Assembly (NCBI GenBank): GCA_949358305.1
Contig: CASHSZ010000008.1
Coordinates: 1 to 64,000, forward strand
Source: Strigamia acuminata
Taxonomy: Eukaryota; Arthropoda; Chilopoda; Geophilomorpha; Linotaeniidae
DNA: 64,000 bases
Direction of reading: 5' to 3'
Shown here: one piece after another, positions 57,080 to 64,000 of the stretch
Layout: the number at the start of each line of letters is the position of its first letter
How positions within the stretch are numbered: position 1 is the first letter of the stretch
Made by a program: the position numbers and the translations under genes
The notes under the pieces: generated by a model
What the model was told of the DNA's origin: nothing
Seen by the model: only the letters and a program-made list of their open reading frames with translations
Database searches by the model: none

Positions 57080-60000
57080 GGTGACCGACCCACGGCGCGT
57101 TGCGGCGCGGTCGGAGCACGCGACCCAATCCCCCCCTCCCCCCGTCCCCAAAAAACCACGCCCCGAGGAACCCCGAGGTTCGGTTTCCGACCGGGTCGCC
57201 TCTTGATCCGACCCGGGGCGCGTCACGGCGCGGTCGGAGGACGGCCCTCGCCCCCAAAAACCACACTCCGGGTCACGTGGTCTCGCACCCGACTCTCTCA
57301 GTTATCCCGTTACGGCCCTTGGCCGTAACGGGCCGTTACGGGATCGTGACGGGACCGTCGGCGGCCCGTTAACGGCCCGCACGGGCCGTGACGGGATCGT
57401 GACGGGACCGTTGGCGGCCCGTTAACGGCCCGCACGCGCCGTGACGGGACCGTGACGGGACCGTCGGCGGCCCGTTAACGGCCCGTACGACTCCATGCGG
57501 GCCGTTGACGGGCCGTTGACGGGCCGTTAACGGGCCGTTAACGGGCCGTTAACGGCGTAAATCGAAAAAATCAACAACCGACAACACGTACGTGAAAACG
57601 CGTACAACATTCATAGACATTAATCTCGAATCCTGTTTTTGGTTTTACGCCGTTAACGGGCCGTTAACGGGCCGTTAACGGCCCGTTAACGGCCCGTTAA
57701 CGGCCCGCGTGAGGTCGTACGGGCCGTCGGCGAGCCGAAGTCCGGGAACGAAGGCCGTGACGGGATCGTGACGGGACTGTCGGCGGCCCGTTAACGGCCC
57801 GCACGCGCCGTGACGGGACCGTGACGGGACCGTCGGCGGCCCGTTAACGGCCCGTGCGGGCCGTTGCGGGATCGTGACGGGATCGTCGACGGCCCGTTAA
57901 CGGCCCGTGCGGGCCGTTGCGGGCCGTTGACGGGCCGTTGACGGGCCGTTAACGGGCCGTTAACGGGCCGTTACGGCGTGAATCGAAAAAATCAACAACC
58001 GACAACACGTACATGAAAACGCGTACAACATTCATAGACATTAATCTCGAATCCTGTTTTCGGTTTTGCCCCGTTAACGGGCCGTTAACGGGCCGTTAAC
58101 GGGCCGTTAACGGCCCGTGCGGGCCGTTGCGGGATCGTGACGGGACCGTCGACGGCCCGTTAACGGCCCGTGCGGGCCGTTGCGGGATCGTGACGGGACC
58201 GTCAGCGGCCCGTTAACGGCCCGTGCGGGCCGTTGCGGGATCGTGACGGGATCGTCGACGGCCCGTTAACGGCCCGTGCGGGCCGTTGCGGGATCGTGAC
58301 GGGACCGTCAGCGGCCCGTTAACGGCCCGTGCGGGCCGTTGCGGGATCGTGACGGGATCGTCGACGGCCCGTTAACGGCCCGTGCGGGCCGTTGCGGGCC
58401 GTTGACGGGCCGTTGACGGGCCGTTAACGGGCCGTTAACGGGCCGTTACGGCGTGAATCGAAAAAATCAACAACCGACAACACGTACATGAAAACGCGTA
58501 CAACATTCATAGACATTAATCTCGAATCCTGTTTTTGGTTTTACGCCGTTAACGGGCCGTTAACGGGCCGTTAACGGCCCGTTAACGGCCCGCGTGAGGT
58601 CGTACGGGCCGTCGGCGAGCCGAAGTCCGGGAACGAAGGCCGTGACGGGATCGTGACGGGACCGTCAGCGGCCCGTTAACGGCCCGTGCGGGCCGTTGCG
58701 GGATCGTGACGGGATCGTCGACGGCCCGTTAACGGCCCGTGCGGGCCGTTGCGGGCCGTTGACGGGCCGTTGACGGGCCGTTAACGGGCCGTTAACGGGC
58801 CGTTACGGCGTAAATCGAAAAAATCAACAACCGACAACACGTACGTGAAAACGCGTACAACATTCATAGACATTAATCTCGAATCCTGTTTTTGGTTTTA
58901 CGCCGTTAACGGGCCGTTAACGGCCCGTTAACGGCCCGTTAACGGCCCGCACAGGCCGTGACGGGATCGTGACGGGACTGTCGGCGGCCCGTTAACGGCC
59001 CGCACGAGCCGTGACGGGATCGTGACGGGACCGTCGGCAGCCCGTTAACGGCCCGTACGACTCCATGCGGGCCGTTGACGGGATCGTGACGGGACCGTCG
59101 GCAGCCCGTTAACGGCCCGCACGGGCCGTGACGGGATCGTGACGGGACCGTCGGCGGCCCGTTAACGGCCCGCACGAGCCGTGACGGGATCGTGACGGGA
59201 CCGTCGGCAGCCCGTTAACGGCCCGCACGGGCCGTGACGGGATCGTGACGGGACCGTCGGCGGCCCGTTAACGGCCCGCACGGGCCGTGACGGGATCGTG
59301 ACGGGACCGTTGGCGGCCCGTTAACGGCCCGCACGGGCCGTGACGGGATCGTGACGGGACCGTCGGCGGCCCGTTAACGGCCCGCACGGGCCGTGACGGG
59401 ATCGTGACGGGACCGTCGGCGGCCCGTTAACGGCCCGCACGGGCCGTGACGGGATCGTGACGGGACCGTCGGCGGCCCGTTAACGGCTTGTACGGGCCGT
59501 TACGGGATCGTGACGGGACCGTGACGGGACCGTCGGCGGCCCGTTAACGGCCCGTACGATTCCATGCGGGCCGTTGACGGGATCGTGACGGGACCGTCGG
59601 CAGCCCGTTAACGGCCCGCACGGGCCGTGACGGGATCGTGACGGGACCGTCGGCGGCCCGTTAACGGCCCGCACGAGCCGTGACGGGATCGTGACGGGAC
59701 CGTTGGCGGCCCGTTAACGGCCCGCACGGGCCGTGACGGGATCGTGACGGGACCGTCGGCGGCCCGTTAACGGCTTGTACGGGCCGTTACGGGATCGTGA
59801 CGGGACCGTCGGCGGCCCGTTAACGGCCCGTGCGAGCCGTTACGGGATCGTGACGGGACCGTCGGCGGCCCGTTAACGGCCCGTGCGGGCCGTTTTCGAC
59901 CCGTTGCGGCCGTTTTCGACCCGTTGCGGCCCGTTTTCGACCCGTTACGGTCCTTGGCCGTAACGGGCCGAAAACGGGAAAACTGAAAAAGTCGAGTGCG

Positions 60001-60081
60001 AGACCACGTGACCCGGAGTGTGGTTTTTGGGGACGAGGGCCGTCCTCCGACCGCGCCGTGACGCGCCGCGGGTCGGTCACC
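57080..60081. repeat. P element, four cores plus long 53-mer array (copy)
   Basis: Cores at 57562, 57983, 58458 and 58815; long 53-mer run at 58939-59889. It is 22 bp longer than 48388-51367 because there are two more 11-mers right of the first core (near 57660-57700). In this respect it agrees with the 18671-21434 element. Confidence 0.75.
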
Positions 60082-61144
60082 AACTTTTGTCAATTTTTGA
60101 CAGATTTTCACGGAATTTCAGCAACATTTTACGAGACATTTCTGCCCGATTGGACGGACTTGTTTAAAACATTGCTGAAATTCTGTGTTAATTTATCAAA
60201 AATTGCAAAAATTCGGTGCGAATTTTGTCAGAAATTGGGAAAATTTTTTTAAAACTAGTCCAACGCGCCGATAAATCGAGCGCCCACACGCGCCCACGTG
60301 CTTGGACAGTGCTGGGCGCGTCCAACCCGCGTGGACACTGTCAAGTCGGGCATTTTCGGGCACAGTTTGATGCGAGCAAATCTCGCAAAACTTGCACCGA
60401 ATTGTGGCAACATTTGATAGATTTCCACCGAATTTTAGCAATGTTTTACAAAAACCTGTGGAAATGTATCCAATCGGGCAGAAATGTCTCGCAAAATATT
60501 GCTGAAATTACTTGGAAATTTATCACAAATTGTCAAAAGTCGGTGCAATTTTTTTGGACGCATCAAACCGTGTGCCCCGAGAGTCCACGAGTGTGCCCGA
60601 CCTGACAGTGTCCACGCGGGGCGCACTGTCCACGCACGTGGGCGCGTGATTTACTGGCGCGTTGGACGAGTTCTAAAAAAATTCTCCAAAATCTGACAAA
60701 ACTTGCAACGATTTTTAACGACATTTAATAAATTTACACAGATTTTAAGCAATGTTTTACAGAAGCCCCATCCAAAAGGGCAGAAATATCCCGTATAATG
60801 TTGCTGCAATTCTGTAGAAATTTATCAGATATTGACAAAATTCGGTGACGGGCGGAAGGGCGATTCCCGAGCGGAAGAGAGAGAGAGAGAGAGAGGGCGG
60901 ACGGCCGGCGCCTACGCCGACGGGGCGAGAGGGCGAGTGCACTGTTCACGCATGTGGGCACGTGTGGGCGCTCGATTTACCGGCGCGTTGGACGAGTTAA
61001 ACAAAATTTTCCCAATATTTTGCATAACTTGCACCGATTTTTAAGAACATTTGACTGATTTCCACAGATTTTAAGCGATGTTTTACACGTCCAACCCGCG
61101 TGGACATTGTCAGATCGGGCGGTTTCGGGCACAGTTTTATTGTT
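60082..61144 (+). repeat. Diverged S1-like dyads and spacers (copy)
   Basis: Copy of 51368-52430 at an offset of 8,714 bp. Confidence 0.65.
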
Positions 61145-61552
61145 AATTGTTTTTGCATTAGACATGTGTTTAATTCGTTTTGTCTTTTTAGTGGTTCCTT
61201 GACTCGGTGTGTACGGTTCTTGCGCGTCGTGCCCACGTTTAACACGTGGCCACACGAGTACATCGCGCACGCACATGCGTGGACTCTCGTCGACGATCGT
61301 GTGATTCTAGTTACGTCAGTCTCGATGTTTTATATGATTTTATTTTGCTAATTGTTTTGAGCGCGTGCAATTTCAATTGTTGCACTCCCGCATTTTCTAT
61401 TGTAGACTAGTATCTGGACAATTTAGTTCGTGTTCTTGAGTCGAATAAATTAGACGTGTTTTTAATTTTTCTGTCGCCATTTTTTGAATTCACTAGCGCT
61501 CTTCAGATGATTCGTTGCGCTGCATGAGAGCTTTAATTGATGAGTTGGAGGC
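61145..61552 (-). pseudogene. Inverted relic of U, second copy
   Basis: Copy of 52431-52838; no difference noticed. Confidence 0.6.
61397..61480 (-). pseudogene. Relic mini-ORF, second copy
   Basis: Copy of 52683-52766, unchanged. Confidence 0.2.
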
Positions 61553-61954
61553 CAGTAAATCGCGCGCCCACATGCGCACGTCCAACCCGCGTGGACACTG
61601 TCAGATCGGGCACACGCGTGGACTCTCGGGGCACAGTTTGATGCGTGCAAAAGTTGCACCGACTTGTGGGAATTTTTTAACAAATTTCCACAGAATTTCA
61701 GCGACATTTTACGAGACATTTCTGCCCGATGGGACGGACTTCTGTAAAACATTGCTTAAAATCCATGGAAATTTATCACATATTGACAAAATTCGGTGCA
61801 AGTTTTGTCAGAAATTAGGAAAAAACTTTTTTCAAAACTCGTCCAACGCGCCGGTAAATTGAGCGCCCACGTGCGTCGACAGTGGGCGCTTCAAAACCGC
61901 GTGGACACTGTCAGATCTCGGCACAGTTTGATGCGCCCAAATCTAGCAATACTT
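61553..61954 (+). repeat. Spacer and L2-like linker (copy)
   Basis: Copy of 52839-53240. Confidence 0.65.
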
Positions 61955-62966
61955 GCACCGACTTTTGGCAATTTGTGACAAATTTTCACAGAATTTCGGC
62001 AACATTTTACGACACATTTCTGCCCGGTTGGACACATTTCCACAGGTTTTTTGTAAAACGTTGCTAAAATTCCGTTGAATTTCATCAAAAATTGTGTCAA
62101 AAGTCGGTGACGGGCGGAGGGGCGAGCTCCGGGCGCCCGAGAGAGAGAGAGAAAGAGAGAGAGAGGGGACGGCCGGGGCTCCCGCCGACGGGCGGAGGGG
62201 CGAGCCTTGGCGGGTTGGGCGTGCACTATCTAGGCATGTGGGCGCTCGATTTACCGGCACGTTGGACAAGTTTTGAAAATTTTTTTTTTCCTAATTTTTG
62301 ACAAAATTAGCACCGAATTTTGCCAATATTTGATAAATTTCCACGGAATTTTATCAATGTTTTACAAAAAACCCCTGGAAATGTGTCCAATCGAGCAGAA
62401 ATGTCTCGTAAAATATCGCTGAAATTTGTCTAAAATTGACAAAAAATCGGTGCAAGTTTTGCTAGATATTTGCCCGGATCAAACTGTGCCCGAAACCGCC
62501 CGATCTGACAGTGTGCACGCGGGCTGGACGTGCCCACTGTCCCCGCATGTGCACTCGCCGGCGCGTTGGACGAGTTTAAGAAGATTTTATCAATTTCTGA
62601 CAAAACTTGCATCGATTTTTTGTCAATATTTGATAAATTTCCCCAGAATTTTAGCAATAAAACCTTTGAAAATGTATCCAAAAGAGCAGAAATGTCCTGT
62701 AAAATATTGCTGAAAATCTGTTGAAATTCATCAAATATTGACAAAAATCTGTGACGAGCGGAGGGGCGATCCTTTGGCGGCCGAAAGAGAGAGGGGGGAC
62801 GGTCGGGGCTCCCGCCGACGGGCGGAGGGGCGAGCCTTGGCGGCCGAGAGAGAGAGAGAGAGAGGACGGCCGGGGCTCCCGCCGGCGCACTGTCCATGGG
62901 CGCGCTCGATTTACTGGCGCGTTGGACGAATTTTAAATTTTTTGTTTCCTATTTCTGACTAAATTT
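61955..62966 (+). repeat. S1 satellite, single unit
   Basis: Same marker set as 53241-54252 (10-T run, CCGACGGGCGG, class I end). Confidence 0.9.
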
Positions 62967-63268
62967 GCACAGACTTTTGTCAATTTTTGACAAATTTTCA
63001 CGGAATTTCAGCAATGGGACGGACTTATGTAAAACATCGCTTAAAATCTGGAAATCTGTCAAATCTTCTTTAAATTTATGCAAGATATTGGGAAATTTTG
63101 GTTTAACTCGTCCAACGGGCCGGTAAATCGAGCGCCCACACGCGCCCACATGCACGTCCAACCCGCATGGGCACTGTCACATCGGACGTTTGTTGCGTGC
63201 AAAACTTGCACCGACTTTTGGCCATTTTTGGTTAAACTTTCGCACAATTTCTGCCCGATTGGACACTG
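62967..63268 (+). repeat. Linker L1, class I
   Basis: Carries ACTTTCGCAC. Confidence 0.8.
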
Positions 63269-64000
63269 AGGTTCGGTTTCCGACCGGGTCGTTTCTTGTC
63301 CGACCCGCGGCGCGTCGCGGCGCGGCCGGAGGACGGCCCTCGTCCCCAAAAACCACACTCCGAGTCACGGGTCGCACGGCCAACAGGCCGTGACGGGCCG
63401 TAGCGGGTCGAAAACGGGCCGTTAACGGCCCGTTGACGGCCCGTTAGCGGCCCGCATGAGGTCGCACGGGCCGTCGGCGAGCCGAAGTCCGGGAACGAAG
63501 GCCGTTACGGGACCGTGACGGGACCGTCGGCGGCCCGTTAACGGCCCGTGCGAGCCGTTACGGGACCGTGACGGGACCGTCGGCGGCCCGTTAACGGCCC
63601 GTGCGGGCCGTTACGGGATCGTGACGGGACCGTCGGCGGCCCGTTAACGGCCCGTGCGGGCCGTTACGGGATCGTAACGGGCCGTTAACGGGCCGTTAAC
63701 GGGCCGTTAACGGGCCGTGACGGTGTAAATCGAAAAAATCAACAACCGACAACACGTACATGAAAACGCGTACAACATTCATAGACATTAATCTCGAATC
63801 CTGTTTTTGGTTTTACGCCGTTAACGGGCCGTTAACGGCCCGTTAACGGCCCGTTAACGGCCCGCATGAGGTCGTACGGGCCGTTACGGGGTCGTGACGG
63901 GATCGTCGGCGGCCCGTTAACGGCCCGTGCGGGCCGTTACGGGATAGTTACGGAACCGTCGGCGGCCCGTTAACGGCCCGTGCGAGCCGTTACGGGATCG
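63269..64000. repeat. P element, left part (cut by window edge)
   Basis: Left arm, 53-mers and core (63730-63819) of the B0/B8 type. The right arm lies beyond the window. Confidence 0.75.

Noticed and set aside
1-64000. Endogenous large DNA virus or integrated virus
   Set aside because: No viral core gene, no gene-dense region and no recognisable polymerase, capsid or integrase were seen.
1-64000. tRNA or small nuclear RNA genes
   Set aside because: I looked for A/B box and cloverleaf-like patterns in the non-repetitive parts and saw none. A covariance-model search was not possible here.

Overview
This window is satellite-type repeat DNA from a eukaryotic nuclear genome. I found no convincing intact protein gene, rRNA, tRNA or CRISPR array. 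The strict hierarchy of tandem and inverted repeats and the lack of gene-length reading frames rule out a normal bacterial, phage or organelle segment. I cannot name the organism. An invertebrate animal is a weak guess, based on undecayed CpG-rich repeats, GA-rich tracts and a TATA-type promoter.

The same parts recur in a fixed order. (1) S1 is a 1,015-bp tandem unit (19 full copies plus one cut by the left edge) in arrays of 1 to 4 units. Each unit has three dyad (inverted-repeat) modules of about 155-173 bp, separated by GC-rich, GA-tract spacers. (2) L1 is a 302-bp linker to the right of every S1 array. (3) P elements are GC-rich blocks of 53-bp tandem repeats and of 11-bp palindrome-bearing repeats (GTTAAC every 11 bp). 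Each P block holds one to five copies of an AT-richer 90-bp core and is flanked by inverted arms, so it has foldback architecture. (4) L2 is a 293-bp linker leading into the next S1 array. Some inter-array blocks also carry (5) F, a 740-bp foldback element with 72-bp inverted arms, and (6) U, a 1.9-kb non-repetitive AT-rich insert.

Layout: 1-221 S1 end; 222-7880 block B0 (L1, P, F, P, U, P, L2); 7881-9910 S1 x2; 9911-12361 B1 (three-core P); 12362-16417 S1 x4; 16418-21727 B2 (P, deleted F, five-core P); 21728-22738 S1 x1; 22739-24422 B3; 24423-26448 S1 x2; 26449-28079 B4; 28080-30105 S1 x2; 30106-37765 B5 (near-identical to B0); 37766-40810 S1 x3; 40811-42441 B6; 42442-45487 S1 x3; 45488-53240 B7 (P, F, four-core P, diverged S1-like DNA with an inverted relic of U); 53241-54252 S1 x1; 54253-61954 B8 (near-copy of B7); 61955-62966 S1 x1; 62967-64000 start of B9.

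Two larger periods overlie this: a duplication at about 29,885 bp (B0/B5) and a tandem duplication at about 8,714 bp (B7/B8). Copies differ mainly in unit counts, as unequal exchange or gene conversion would produce.

The only stretch that might hold gene-like sequence is U (4137-6035 and 34022-35920). It has two overlapping antisense open frames that look like a captured gene fragment, and a TATA box followed 59 bp later by an ATG in good context. Diverged, inverted relics of that ATG region lie at 52431-52838 and 61145-61552. Boundaries were read by eye and may be off by several bases.
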